DNA of 64,000 nucleotides, taken from positions 310,001-374,000 of the forward strand of contig CAVSSX010000008.1 of assembly GCA_963730735.1 (NCBI GenBank). Direction: 5' to 3'. Positions 17,648-26,657 of the stretch are shown here, one piece after another. The position numbers and the translations under genes are program-made. The stretch comes from CAVSSX01 sp963730735. Lineage in GTDB: Bacteria; Actinomycetota; Acidimicrobiia; Acidimicrobiales; RAAP-2. The notes under the pieces are model-generated. The model worked only from the letters and a program-made list of their open reading frames with translations. It had not been told where the DNA came from and searched no databases. Position 1 is the first letter of the stretch. Each line of letters starts with the position of its first letter.

Positions 17648-19034
17648 CGCTCGAGACCGACGGCGGTCCGGCGCTCCCGTCGGGCGTCGTGGTCGGGTCC
17701 TCGGGGTCCGTCGGGCCACCGGCCGGTGGGGCGTGGGCGATGGCCCGCCGGGCCCAGAAGAGGACCAGCTGCAGCACCAGCAGGTAGATGATCAGGGCCA
17801 GCGCCAGCCACAGCACCGTGGCCACGCTCAGGCTGCCGGCCAGCAGCACGATGAGGGCGACGACGGCCACGCCCACGATGCGCAGCGGCGACTCGAAGCG
17901 GTGGATGAAGCGGGCGGTGGCCAGGCCCCCGCCCGAGACCCAGCCCTGGCGGCCCTTGCCGAAGGCCGCCGACACCTGGCGCCCGACCCAGCACAGGGCC
18001 GCCCACACCGATCGGCGCACGGTGACCGCCCACCGGCCGGGACCGCAGAGCCAGCCCACCACGGCGATGACGGCGGCGATCCAGAAGGCCACCCGCAAGG
18101 CGTCGTCCAAGAAGCGCAGGACCGTGTCCCACACCGCCCCACTCACGTCGTCGGGGACCATGCCGGCGTGGTCCAGGAAGTAGGTGCGGCCGAGGGCCAG
18201 GAGGGCCAGGAACACGGCGATGGCGATGGCCGAGCCGACGGCGGCGCGCACCAGGGTCTTGCGGCGCTGGACGGCGGCCAGCAAGGCCAGGCCCAACAGC
18301 ACCAGGGTGATCAGCGGCAGCAGCCACCCGATGTCCTTGGCCCAGCGGAAGAAGGTCCGGGCCTGCTTGGCCTGGGGGCTGTTCACGATCTGGAAGGTGA
18401 ACGGCTTGCCCGTGGCCAGCTGCTCCTTCACCGGGTCGAAGACGGTCACCCCCCGGGCGTCGAGCTGGTCGATGGCCCGGTTGATCGCCGGGGTCAGGGT
18501 GACGGCCACCGTCTGGGCCTTGGCCACGGTCGGCGGTGTGTTGCCGGTCAGGAAGTCGACCAGCGACGTGTGCACCCGCCGGTTGGTCTTGTCCCAGAAG
18601 GTGTGGAACCAGTCGCTGTTGAAGACCGTCTGCATCTGCTTGACCACGAACAGCTTCAGCTGGTTGGTCACCGGGGCGGCGATGAAGTCGGCCTTGGCCG
18701 GCAGGGCGTTGGTGATCCGACCCTGGACGTCGGTGCTCTCGAAGATCCGGTCGGTGGCCGCCACCGCCAGGTAGTTGGTCACCACCTTCTCGCGGACGAG
18801 GGGCGCCATGGTCTCGACGTACCTGTCGGTGTTGGTCACCGTGCGCACCGACCAGACGGTGACCACCGACAGGGGTACCAGGATGGACACCAGCACGACC
18901 AGGATCCACGCCACCACCCGGCGAGCGACCAGCGCGGCCCGGCTCGAGTGGCGGCCCTGACCGGCGGCTCCGGGTGACGCCATGGCGGCGACGACCGGCG
19001 AGACCTCCGGCGTCGGGTCGGCGGGCGTCGTCAT
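17640..19034 (-). CDS. Polytopic membrane protein, hypothetical (actinobacterial)
   Basis: This protein of about 464 aa has a first membrane helix near residues 32-55 and a large extracytoplasmic domain (about residues 56-240, containing TNTDRYVETMAPLVREKVV). Four or more helices and a Pro-rich tail follow. The pattern of one helix, a long external domain and a helical bundle is common in uncharacterised actinobacterial membrane proteins. I prefer the ATG at 19034, which overlaps the stop of an 18-codon ORF; the open frame extends to 19145. I do not know its function. Confidence 0.65.
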   Translation of the reverse strand: MTTPADPTPEVSPVVAAMASPGAAGQGRHSSRAALVARRVVAWILVVLVSILVPLSVVTVWSVRTVTNTDRYVETMAPLVREKVVTNYLAVAATDRIFESTDVQGRITNALPAKADFIAAPVTNQLKLFVVKQMQTVFNSDWFHTFWDKTNRRVHTSLVDFLTGNTPPTVAKAQTVAVTLTPAINRAIDQLDARGVTVFDPVKEQLATGKPFTFQIVNSPQAKQARTFFRWAKDIGWLLPLITLVLLGLALLAAVQRRKTLVRAAVGSAIAIAVFLALLALGRTYFLDHAGMVPDDVSGAVWDTVLRFLDDALRVAFWIAAVIAVVGWLCGPGRWAVTVRRSVWAALCWVGRQVSAAFGKGRQGWVSGGGLATARFIHRFESPLRIVGVAVVALIVLLAGSLSVATVLWLALALIIYLLVLQLVLFWARRAIAHAPPAGGPTDPEDPTTTPDGSAGPPSVSSVS

Positions 19035-19087
19035 CGGACCCCCCGATGGGGCGAGTCGCCGTCGGCGACGAGGTTGGTGTTCTGCAT
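19031..19087 (-). CDS. Putative 18-codon leader ORF coupled to a membrane-protein gene
   Basis: The ORF encodes MQNTNLVADGDSPHRGVR. Its ATG at 19087 follows CGGAGGGACATC, a strong ribosome binding site. Its TGA overlaps the ATG of the membrane protein (ATGA). The upstream sequence CGCTGACGGAGG is identical to that before another leader ORF at 31518. Such coupling could set the translation level of the membrane protein. No homologue is recognised. Confidence 0.45.
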   Translation of the reverse strand: MQNTNLVADGDSPHRGVR

Positions 19088-19201
19088 GATGTCCCTCCGT
19101 CAGCGCCCCATGGGCTGCGGACACGCTACTGGAACCCTTCGCCACGGGACGGGAGGGCGGGCCTCACCGGACCGGCCGGGGCACGCCGGTAGGGTGACCC
19201 C

Positions 19202-19576
19202 ATGGCGTGCGACGTGGCGGTCCGGTTCCCGAACGGCCTCCTGCGCTTCGGGGTCTACGTGCCCGAGGAGGAGACCATGTGGCCGCCGCTGTTCGAGCGG
19301 CCCGAGGCCGCCCGGGCCGCCTGGGCGCAGGTCGGCGACGTCGACGCCCCGGCCCCCGGCCACGGCGACGACGGGACCGAGCCGGTCGAGGTCAAGGTGT
19401 TCGCCGACTACGGCGACGGCATGTGGTGGGTGGCCGTGGCCACGCCGAGCACGATCACCCTCGGGGCGACGTGGACCGGGGTCATCGGTGCCTACAGCGA
19501 CATCGAGTGGGAGGACGAGCCCCGCTCGGTGCACCGGGAACGGCCGGACTGGGCCGTCGCCGCCCTCGAGCGCTGA
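19202..19576 (+). CDS. Hypothetical protein, 124 aa
   Basis: This soluble, acidic protein starts MACDVAVRFPNGLLRFGVYVP and has no signal peptide or membrane segment. It is rich in Trp and acidic residues towards the C-terminus (GMWWVAVATPSTITLGATW). I do not recognise a family. The codon pattern and Asp/Glu-rich composition look like true coding sequence rather than an antisense frame. It lies 42 bases upstream of an LLM flavoprotein gene on the same strand and may share its transcript. Confidence 0.6.
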   Translation: MACDVAVRFPNGLLRFGVYVPEEETMWPPLFERPEAARAAWAQVGDVDAPAPGHGDDGTEPVEVKVFADYGDGMWWVAVATPSTITLGATWTGVIGAYSDIEWEDEPRSVHRERPDWAVAALER

Positions 19577-19618
19577 TCGGAGCGGCCGGACCGCCGACCC
19601 GGCCGATAGCCTCGGGGG

Positions 19619-20377
19619 ATGAGCACCCTCAAGGTCGGCGTCCAACTCCACCCCCAGGCCACGGCGGTCGACCGGCTCCGGGAGGCGTGGCTCGCCGCCG
19701 ACGCCCTCGAGGTCGACTCGATCTGGGTGTGGGACCACTTCTATCCGCTGTACGGGGATCCGTCGGCGGCCCACTTCGAGGCCTACACGCTCCTGGCGGC
19801 GATGGCCGTCGAGACCGTCCACGCCCGCATCGGGGCCCTGGTCACCTGCAACAGCTACCGCAACCCGAACCTGCTGGCCGACATGTCGCGCACCATCGAC
19901 CACCTGAGCGGGGGCCGCTTCATCCTGGGCATCGGCTCGGGGTGGTTCGAGCGGGACTACGAGGAGTACGGCTACGACTTCGGCACCGCCCCCGGCCGGT
20001 TGGCCCAGCTGGCCCGGGACCTGCCGATCATCAAGCAGCGGCTCGAGCGCCTGACCCCGGGCCCGATCGGGCCCCTCCCGATCCTCATCGGCGGCGGCGG
20101 CGAGCGGGTCACGCTCCGCCTGGTGGCCGAGTCGGCCGACGGCTGGAACACCTTCGGCCCGCCCGACGCCTACGCCGCCAAGGCCAAGATCCTCGACCGT
20201 TGGTGCGACGAGGTGGGGCGGGACCCGGCGGCCATCGAGCGGACGGTGGCCATCAATCCGGGCGAGATCGAGGCGTGGGAGGACTACGCCGCCGCCGGGG
20301 CCAGCCACCTGATCGTCATGACCGGCGACCCCTTCGATCTCGAGGCCGTGGCCCGCCTCCAGGAACTGGTCGCCTGA
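19619..20377 (+). CDS. LLM-class oxidoreductase, probably F420-dependent
   Basis: This 252-aa luciferase-like TIM-barrel protein starts MSTLKVGVQLHPQATAVD. The segments ADALEVDSIWVWDHFYPL, CNSYRNPNLLADMSRTIDH and GGRFILGIGSGWFERDYEEYG form the F420-binding core of the family. The C-terminal GGGGERVTLRLVAESADGWN is also typical. The ATG at 19619 follows GGGGG. It is the second LLM gene of the window and differs clearly from the one at 14783, so it is not a recent duplicate. The substrate is unknown. Confidence 0.82.
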   Translation: MSTLKVGVQLHPQATAVDRLREAWLAADALEVDSIWVWDHFYPLYGDPSAAHFEAYTLLAAMAVETVHARIGALVTCNSYRNPNLLADMSRTIDHLSGGRFILGIGSGWFERDYEEYGYDFGTAPGRLAQLARDLPIIKQRLERLTPGPIGPLPILIGGGGERVTLRLVAESADGWNTFGPPDAYAAKAKILDRWCDEVGRDPAAIERTVAINPGEIEAWEDYAAAGASHLIVMTGDPFDLEAVARLQELVA

Positions 20378-20473
20378 CGGCTCACGCCGACGGGCCGGCT
20401 CGATCCGGGTTGTGCCAAGATGAGCCCGAACGGGGCGACCGCCGTCCTGCTCGCGCCGTGACGGAGGTTTCAG

Positions 20474-20821
20474 ATGGCCACGACCAACGACACCCACGAC
20501 AAGTTCCGCGGTGTCGCCCAGCATGACCCGAACGTCCTCGAGGGGCTGCTCGCCTCCCGCCTCGACAACCTCGAGGCCTCGGGCCTCGACCCCAAGACCT
20601 ACGCCCTGGTCAACATCGCCGCCCTCATCACCATCGACGCCGCCCCGGCCTCGTTCATCTGGCAGGTCGGCCTGGCCCTCGAGGCCGGCGTGACCCCCGA
20701 GGAGATCCTCGGCCTGCTGATCGCCCTCAACCCGACCATCGGCAACGCCCGGGTCGTGGCGGCGGCGCCCGAGATCGCCCTGGCCCTCGGCATCGACCTC
20801 GACCTGCTCGAGGAGGGCTGA
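20474..20821 (+). CDS. Carboxymuconolactone decarboxylase-like protein without the CxxC pair
   Basis: This 115-aa all-helical protein resembles the AhpD/CMD fold, with NIAALITIDAAPASFIWQVGLALEAGVTPEE in the helix-turn-helix core. It contains no cysteine, so the thiol peroxidase-type activity of AhpD is unlikely. The start ATG follows GACGGAGG. Its stop is followed directly by the SHOCT protein ATG, so the two are coupled. I place it in the CMD-like superfamily with moderate certainty and assign no reaction. Confidence 0.65.
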   Translation: MATTNDTHDKFRGVAQHDPNVLEGLLASRLDNLEASGLDPKTYALVNIAALITIDAAPASFIWQVGLALEAGVTPEEILGLLIALNPTIGNARVVAAAPEIALALGIDLDLLEEG

Positions 20822-20822
20822 G

Positions 20823-21122
20823 ATGCCCTTCGTCCGTCGTCGCCCCCTCCTGCGGGCCGCCGCCGTCGGCGGTGTCGCCTACATGGGCGCCAAGGCCGGG
20901 ACCAACCGGGCCATGGCCAACCAGGCCCAGGCCCCCGCGGCACCCGAGCCGGCACCGGCTCCCCCGCCGCCCGCCGCCGCGCCGGCGCCGGCTCCGGCCA
21001 CCGCCGCCCCCGTCGACACGTCCGACCGCCTGGCCGAGCTCAAGCAGCTCGGCGAGTTGAAGGAGGCCGGGGTGCTGACCCAAGAGGAGTTCGACAAGGA
21101 GAAGGCCCGCATCCTGGGCTGA
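20823..21122 (+). CDS. SHOCT-domain small protein
   Basis: This 99-aa protein has three parts. The N-terminus is basic with a weak hydrophobic stretch (residues 10-25). A Pro/Ala-rich linker covers about residues 35-65. The C-terminal SHOCT motif reads LAELKQLGELKEAGVLTQEEFDKEKARIL-like, with its LKxLxELxxxGxLTxEEFxxxK pattern clear. SHOCT domains are short oligomerisation or membrane-associated modules without known catalysis. It begins one base after the preceding stop. Confidence 0.78.
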   Translation: MPFVRRRPLLRAAAVGGVAYMGAKAGTNRAMANQAQAPAAPEPAPAPPPPAAAPAPAPATAAPVDTSDRLAELKQLGELKEAGVLTQEEFDKEKARILG

Positions 21123-21166
21123 GGTCTCGCCGGCCGCCCGTCGAGACCGCCGCTACCGCGGTACCC

Positions 21167-22996
21167 ATGTCCGAGTTCCCGTCGATCGCCGACTACGCCT
21201 TCCTGTCGGACTGCGAGACCAACGCCCTGGTCGCCCCGGACGGGGGGATCGAGTGGCTCTGCGTGCCGCGCCCCGACGCCCCGAGCATCTTCGGCCGCCT
21301 GCTCGACCGGGGGGCGGGTTTCGCCCGGCTGGCCCCGGTCGGCGTCCAGGTACCCGCGCAGCGCCGCTACGTCCCGGGCACCATGGTCCTCGAGACGACG
21401 TGGGCCACCGACTCGGGCTGGCTGGTGGTGTACGACGCGCTGGTGATGGGCCCCTGGACGGGCCGGGCGCGTGACGCCACGGCCCGCCGGCCGCCGGCCG
21501 ACGTCACCGCCCGGGGCGCCCTGGTCCGCACGGCCCGGTGCCTCTCGGGCACGGTCGAATTGCAGCTCGACTGCTTCCCGGTGTTCGACTACGGCCGCTC
21601 GGTCGGCGAGTGGGCCTACGAGGGCGACGACTACGGGGTGGCCCGGTGCACGCCCCACGACGGCACGGTCAGCCTGCTCGTCTCGAGCGACCTGCGTCTC
21701 GGGCTGGTCGGCGCCCGGGCCGGCTCCCGCAGCACCCTCGAGGAGGGACAGACGGCCACCGTCGCCCTGTCGTGGGGCGCCGAGCCGTTGGACCCGGCGG
21801 CGGCCGAGGCGGCGATCGAGGAGACCACCCGGTACTGGCGGGGCTGGCTGCGCCACGGGACGTTCCCCGACCACCCGTGGCGGCCCTACCTCGAGCGCAG
21901 CGCCCTCACCTTGAAGGGGCTCAGCTACGCCCCGACCGGGGCGCTGCTGGCGGCGGCGACCACGTCGCTGCCCGAGACGCCCGGCGGTGAGCGCAACTGG
22001 GACTACCGCTTCAGCTGGATCCGGGATTCGGCCTTCAACCTCTGGGCCCTCTTCGAGCTGGGCTTCGAGTGGGAGGCGATCCAGTACTTCGCCTTCATCG
22101 GCGACGCCCTGTCGGGCGGCGAGCTGCAGATCATGTACGGCATCGACGCCGAGCGGGACCTGACCGAGCGGACGCTCGACCACCTCTCGGGCTACGAGGG
22201 AGCCCGGCCGGTCCGGGTGGGCAACGGCGCCTTCGACCAGCAGCAGCACGACGTGTGGGGCATGGTGCTCGACGCCGTCCACACCCACGTCCACCAGGCG
22301 AGCGAGCTCGGTCCCCTGGCCTGGCAGCTCATCCAGCGCAGCGTGGAGAAGGCCGGGTCGGTGTGGCGCACGCCCGACCGGGGCATCTGGGAGGTCCGGG
22401 GCGAGCCGCGCCACTTCACCTCGTCCAAGGTCATGTGCTGGGTGGCCGTCGACCGGGGGGCCAAGCTGGCCGACTCCCGGGGCGACACCGAGCTGGCCAC
22501 CCGGTGGCGGGCCCTGGCCGACGAGATCCACGAGGACGTCTGCGCCCACGGCGTCGACGGTCGCGGGGCCTTCACCCAGTGCTACGACGCCCCGGCCCTC
22601 GACGCCTCGGCCCTCCTGGTGCCCCTGATGGGGTTCCTGCCCCCCGACGACGAGCGGGTGCGGGCGACCGTGCTGGCCATCGCCGACGAGCTCACCGAGG
22701 ACGGCCTGGCCCTGCGCTACCGGGTGGAGGAGACCGACGACGGGCTCAGCGGCAAGGAGGGGACCTTCACCATCTGCTCGTTCTGGCTGGCCTCGGGCCT
22801 GGCCATGATCGGCGAGTCCGAGCGGGCCAACGCCCTGGTCGAGAAGCTGCTCTCCTTCGCCAGCCCGCTCCACCTCTACGCCGAGGAGATCGACGCGGCC
22901 AGCGGCAAGCACTGGGGCAACTTCCCCCAAGCCTTCACCCACCTGGCCCTCATCGACGCCGTCCTGCGGGTGATCGAGCTCAACCGCCCGGGCTAG
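21167..22996 (+). CDS. GH15-family glucoamylase/trehalase-like protein
   Basis: This 609-aa protein has an N-terminal beta-sandwich domain (about residues 1-240) and a C-terminal (alpha/alpha)6 barrel (about 250-600). The GH15 block GGERNWDYRFSWIRDSAF is clear, as are IQYFAFIG and the late HLYAEEIDAASGKHWGNFPQAFTHL, which contains the expected catalytic carboxylates. No signal peptide is seen, so it is probably cytoplasmic. Actinobacterial relatives include trehalases and glucan hydrolases; I cannot choose between them. Its TAG and the stop of the convergent livF share the same CTAG palindrome (22993-22996). Confidence 0.85.
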   Translation: MSEFPSIADYAFLSDCETNALVAPDGGIEWLCVPRPDAPSIFGRLLDRGAGFARLAPVGVQVPAQRRYVPGTMVLETTWATDSGWLVVYDALVMGPWTGRARDATARRPPADVTARGALVRTARCLSGTVELQLDCFPVFDYGRSVGEWAYEGDDYGVARCTPHDGTVSLLVSSDLRLGLVGARAGSRSTLEEGQTATVALSWGAEPLDPAAAEAAIEETTRYWRGWLRHGTFPDHPWRPYLERSALTLKGLSYAPTGALLAAATTSLPETPGGERNWDYRFSWIRDSAFNLWALFELGFEWEAIQYFAFIGDALSGGELQIMYGIDAERDLTERTLDHLSGYEGARPVRVGNGAFDQQQHDVWGMVLDAVHTHVHQASELGPLAWQLIQRSVEKAGSVWRTPDRGIWEVRGEPRHFTSSKVMCWVAVDRGAKLADSRGDTELATRWRALADEIHEDVCAHGVDGRGAFTQCYDAPALDASALLVPLMGFLPPDDERVRATVLAIADELTEDGLALRYRVEETDDGLSGKEGTFTICSFWLASGLAMIGESERANALVEKLLSFASPLHLYAEEIDAASGKHWGNFPQAFTHLALIDAVLRVIELNRPG

Positions 22997-23772
22997 GCGC
23001 CGGGTTCGGGCTCCCGCTCGGACCCCTCGCCCATGTAGTTGGCCATCACCACGTCGACGTCGAGGTCGGCCGCCGGACCCGACCACGAGACCTCGCCCCG
23101 GGTCAGCAGGTAGGCCGTGTCGGCCATGGCCACCACCCGGTTGATGTACTGCTCCACGATGACCAGCGAGACGTGGCTCTGGGCCAAGCGGTCGAGGGTC
23201 TCGAAGATCTGGTCGACGATGAGTGGGGCGAGCCCCATCGACACCTCGTCGAGCAGGATCACCTTGGGGTCGGCCAGGAAGGCCCGTGAGAGGGCCAGCA
23301 TCTGCTGCTGGCCACCCGACATCGAGCCGGCGATCTGGTTGATCCGCTCGCCGAGGACCGGGAAGCCCTCGATGGCCCGGTCGATGGAGTTGTCCTCGGC
23401 CCACGGCGGGATCTGGAGCTCCAGGTTCTCGCGCACCGACAGCGAACGGAAGATTCCCCGACCCTCGGGGATCAGGCACACGCCCCGACGGGCCCGCTGG
23501 AACGGCTTCTCGCGGTTCACGACCACCCCGTCCACGCTGACCTCGCCGGCGGACGGGGCGAGCAGGCCCGAGGCCACCCGCAACAGGGTCGTCTTGCCGG
23601 CGCCGTTCGCCCCGATGAGGGCCACCACCGTGCGCGGCGGGACCTCGAGGTCGATGCCGTGGAGCACTTCGGTCTTGCCGTAGCCGGCGTCGACCTTGCG
23701 CAACGACAGCACGGCGGCGCCGTCGGGCGCCGGCGCCGTCCCCTCGATGGTCGTCCCGTCGACGGTCGTCAC
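22993..23772 (-). CDS. Branched-chain amino-acid type ABC transporter ATPase (LivF-like)
   Basis: This 259-aa ATP-binding subunit has Walker A GANGAGKTT, signature MSGGQQQMLALSRA, Walker B VILLDEVSMGL and the LivF hallmark LIPEGRGIFRSLSV. The start GTG at 23772 overlaps the stop of the fused permease/ATPase gene (GTGA). It supplies the second ATPase of a HAAT-family importer, completed by the binding protein at 26658. The substrate could be branched-chain amino acids, amides, urea or an organic acid; sequence alone does not decide. Confidence 0.88.
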   Translation of the reverse strand: MTTVDGTTIEGTAPAPDGAAVLSLRKVDAGYGKTEVLHGIDLEVPPRTVVALIGANGAGKTTLLRVASGLLAPSAGEVSVDGVVVNREKPFQRARRGVCLIPEGRGIFRSLSVRENLELQIPPWAEDNSIDRAIEGFPVLGERINQIAGSMSGGQQQMLALSRAFLADPKVILLDEVSMGLAPLIVDQIFETLDRLAQSHVSLVIVEQYINRVVAMADTAYLLTRGEVSWSGPAADLDVDVVMANYMGEGSEREPEPGA

Positions 23773-26462
23773 TCGACCGGCTCCGGCTCGGGCAGCAGGT
23801 CGCTCTCGGTGCCGAGGTAGGCCGCCTGCACGCTGGCGTTGCGACGGACCTCCTCGGGCGTGCCCGAGAAGATCAGGTTGCCGAAGTCCATCACGAAGAT
23901 CTCCTCACAGACGCTCATGACCAGCGCCATGTCGTGCTCGACCAGCAGGATCCCCGTGCCCCGCTCGGACACGATCCGTTCCAGGATCTCGCCGAAACGG
24001 CGGGTCTCCTCGCGGTCGAGGCCCGAGGACGGCTCGTCGAGGAGCAGGAAGCCGAACGGCCCGGCCACACAACGGGCCAGCTCCACCAGGCGGCGTTGAC
24101 CGGTCGAGAGCGAGCCCACCTGTTGCTCGGCCAGGCCGTCGATCCCGCACAGCTCGAGCGCCTCGATGGTCGCCGCCTCGATCCGGATGTGGTCCTTGGG
24201 GTGGCCGACCAGGTGGGAGACCACGCCGGCGCCGGCCATCGACGCCTCGCGCCCGAGTTCCACGTTCTGGGCCACGGTCAGCGAGTCGTAGAGCTCCATC
24301 TGCTGGAAGGTCCGGCCGAGGCCCCGACGGGCCCGGGCCGCCGAGCCGAGCCGGGTGACGTCCTTCCCGTCGAACAGGAGCCGTCCGGCGGCCGGTCGGA
24401 CCAGCGCCGACGTGGCGTTGAACACCGTCGTCTTGCCGGCCCCGTTCGGGCCGATCAGGCCGGTGATGCGGCCCGGGCCGGCCGTGAGCGTGAGGCCGTT
24501 CACCGCCACCAGGCCGCCGAAGCGCACCGTCAGCTTGGTCACCTCGATGCCGAACGGGGCCGACCGCACGGCCGGAGCCTCGGCGACGGCCGCCGGGTCG
24601 AGGGCCCGGCGTTTCACCAACTTCCGATCCATGGCCGCCCGCCAGGCCAGCGGGAGTCCCTGCTGCAGCCCCAGGGCGGCCAGGACCGCACCGACGCCGA
24701 AGAGGCACTGGAGGTAGGTCGGCGTGGTGGCCGAGGAGACGTACGCCGGGATCAGGGCCAGGCCGGCGGCGGCGATGAGGGCGTTCCAGGGCTCCCCGCC
24801 GGTGATGATCATGATCACGGCCAGCAGGGTCAGCGAGAGGAACGGGTCGAAGCTCTGCCCGTTGACCGTCTGCAGGGTCATGCCGATGAAGGCCCCGGCG
24901 ATGGCCGCCAGGTAGGCCGAGATGCAGAAGACCAGCACCCGGGTGACGTTGATGCTCGTCCCGCTCGACGCCAGGGCGGTCGGCGACTCGGCCATGCCCC
25001 GCAGGATCCGGCCGAGCCGGCCCCGGACGAGGGCCACCACCACGATCGCCACGATGACCAGTGCGGCCAGGGTCACGTAGTAGAAGCCCTTCGGCGAGTC
25101 CACGCTGAGCCAACTCAGGTGGGGCATGGGGACGGCGATGCCGGTGGCCGTCACGGTGAACATCAGGCTCGATTGGTAGAACATGTCCGAGAGCACCAGG
25201 CCGAAGCCGAAGGTGGCCAGGGCCAGGTAGAGGGTGGACAGCCGGATGGCCGGGATGGCCAAGAGGGCCCCGATCGGCACCGCCACCAGGCCCGAGAGCA
25301 GCAGCGCCGGCAGCCACGGGATCCCGGCGCTCAGCGTCAGCTTGGAGAAGGCCACCACGCCGATGGCGGCGAAGCCCATCTGGCACAGCGAGACCTGACC
25401 CGACGTCCGCACCAGCAGGCTGAGGGACAGGAAGAGGATCACGTAGGCCAAGAAGATGGTCCACGAGCCCAGGTGGAACCCGGCGAACTGCGGCACGAAG
25501 ATCAGGAACACCAGCACGGCCACGCCCAGGGGGACCTGCACCTTGTTGGGCAGCTTCCAGGCCAACGGACGACGCACCAGGGCCACCTGGCGGCTGACCA
25601 GTTGGCGGCGGGGGTAGAGGAGCAGGACCAGGAACAGGATGATGAAGGGCAGCGTGGCCGGGAGGCCGCCCCAGATCGAGGTGGTCGACACGTACTTGGT
25701 GATGATCGACTCGGCGATCCCGATGACCAGGCCACCGACCCAGGTGAGGGGCAGGCTCGAGAACCCGCCGATGGCCGCCGCCCCGAAGGCCTCGACGACC
25801 AGCAGGGTGAGGGCCGAGGCGCTGAGGCCGACGCTCGGGGCGAGCAGGAGGCCCGAGATCATGGCGAAGGTGCAGCCGATGATCCAGGCCAGCCGCCGGA
25901 CCCGGGCCGGGCTGGTGCCCGACAGGTCGAGGAGGTTGGGGTCGTCGACCACCGCCCGCATGGCCTTGCCCATGCGGGCCATGCGGAAGAACAGGTACAG
26001 CCCGGCGGTGGCCCCGAGCGAGATGAGGAAGGTGATCAGCTGCTCGTAGGTGACGGCCGTGCCGAAGAGCTGAAAGGTGGAGACCGACAGAAAGTGCGGG
26101 TACTGGCGCACCACCGTGCCGTAGATCAGGGTGCAGACGGCCTCGACGCTCAACAGGACACCGATGGTGGCCACGACGCCCCAGACGATGGTGGTGCGCG
26201 ACAGGCCCCGGGCGAACGACTCGAAGATGATCCCGAGCAGCGGGCCCAACACGAAGACGGCGATGATCGCCCCCACCGGCCACGGCAGCCCGGCCTGGAC
26301 CCACAGGGCGTAGAAGACGTAGGCGGCGATGGTGGCCAGCGCCCCGTGGGCGAAGTTGAAGATGCCCGACGTCTTGAACGTGAGCACCAGGCCCACCCCG
26401 GCCAGGCCGTAGACCGAGCCGATGGCGACACCGATGATGATGTACGGCAGGAGTGTGCTCAC
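23769..26462 (-). CDS. Fused LivH-LivM-LivG ABC importer subunit
   Basis: About 897 aa combine three normally separate proteins of a HAAT importer. Residues 1 to about 290 are the LivH permease (FNFAHGALATIAAYVFYAL). Residues about 310-620 are the LivM permease (GQVSLCQMGFAAIGVVAFS). Residues about 640-897 are the LivG ATPase with Walker A GPNGAGKTT, signature LSTGQRRLVELAR and Walker B FLLLDEPSSGLD. Frame is continuous throughout, so this is a real gene fusion rather than a broken operon. I chose the GTG at 26462 ahead of STLLPYIIIG; the open frame begins at 26489. LivF follows with a GTGA overlap. Confidence 0.85.
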   Translation of the reverse strand: MSTLLPYIIIGVAIGSVYGLAGVGLVLTFKTSGIFNFAHGALATIAAYVFYALWVQAGLPWPVGAIIAVFVLGPLLGIIFESFARGLSRTTIVWGVVATIGVLLSVEAVCTLIYGTVVRQYPHFLSVSTFQLFGTAVTYEQLITFLISLGATAGLYLFFRMARMGKAMRAVVDDPNLLDLSGTSPARVRRLAWIIGCTFAMISGLLLAPSVGLSASALTLLVVEAFGAAAIGGFSSLPLTWVGGLVIGIAESIITKYVSTTSIWGGLPATLPFIILFLVLLLYPRRQLVSRQVALVRRPLAWKLPNKVQVPLGVAVLVFLIFVPQFAGFHLGSWTIFLAYVILFLSLSLLVRTSGQVSLCQMGFAAIGVVAFSKLTLSAGIPWLPALLLSGLVAVPIGALLAIPAIRLSTLYLALATFGFGLVLSDMFYQSSLMFTVTATGIAVPMPHLSWLSVDSPKGFYYVTLAALVIVAIVVVALVRGRLGRILRGMAESPTALASSGTSINVTRVLVFCISAYLAAIAGAFIGMTLQTVNGQSFDPFLSLTLLAVIMIITGGEPWNALIAAAGLALIPAYVSSATTPTYLQCLFGVGAVLAALGLQQGLPLAWRAAMDRKLVKRRALDPAAVAEAPAVRSAPFGIEVTKLTVRFGGLVAVNGLTLTAGPGRITGLIGPNGAGKTTVFNATSALVRPAAGRLLFDGKDVTRLGSAARARRGLGRTFQQMELYDSLTVAQNVELGREASMAGAGVVSHLVGHPKDHIRIEAATIEALELCGIDGLAEQQVGSLSTGQRRLVELARCVAGPFGFLLLDEPSSGLDREETRRFGEILERIVSERGTGILLVEHDMALVMSVCEEIFVMDFGNLIFSGTPEEVRRNASVQAAYLGTESDLLPEPEPVE

Positions 26463-26657
26463 GTCACCGCCCCCCCTTCGCTTCCCCACTCGTCGTCGGC
26501 GCGCACCGCGGCGAGTGGCGACGTCGGGCCAGAACTTAGGTCAATCGTCGGGTCGGTTCCTCGGGGACCGAGGCTGCGCCACCGACCGCCGAGCCACCTA
26601 CCTGGACGACCGCTGTCCGAGGGATCCCGGGGGGCCGTCGTCACCGGCAGCGTCACC

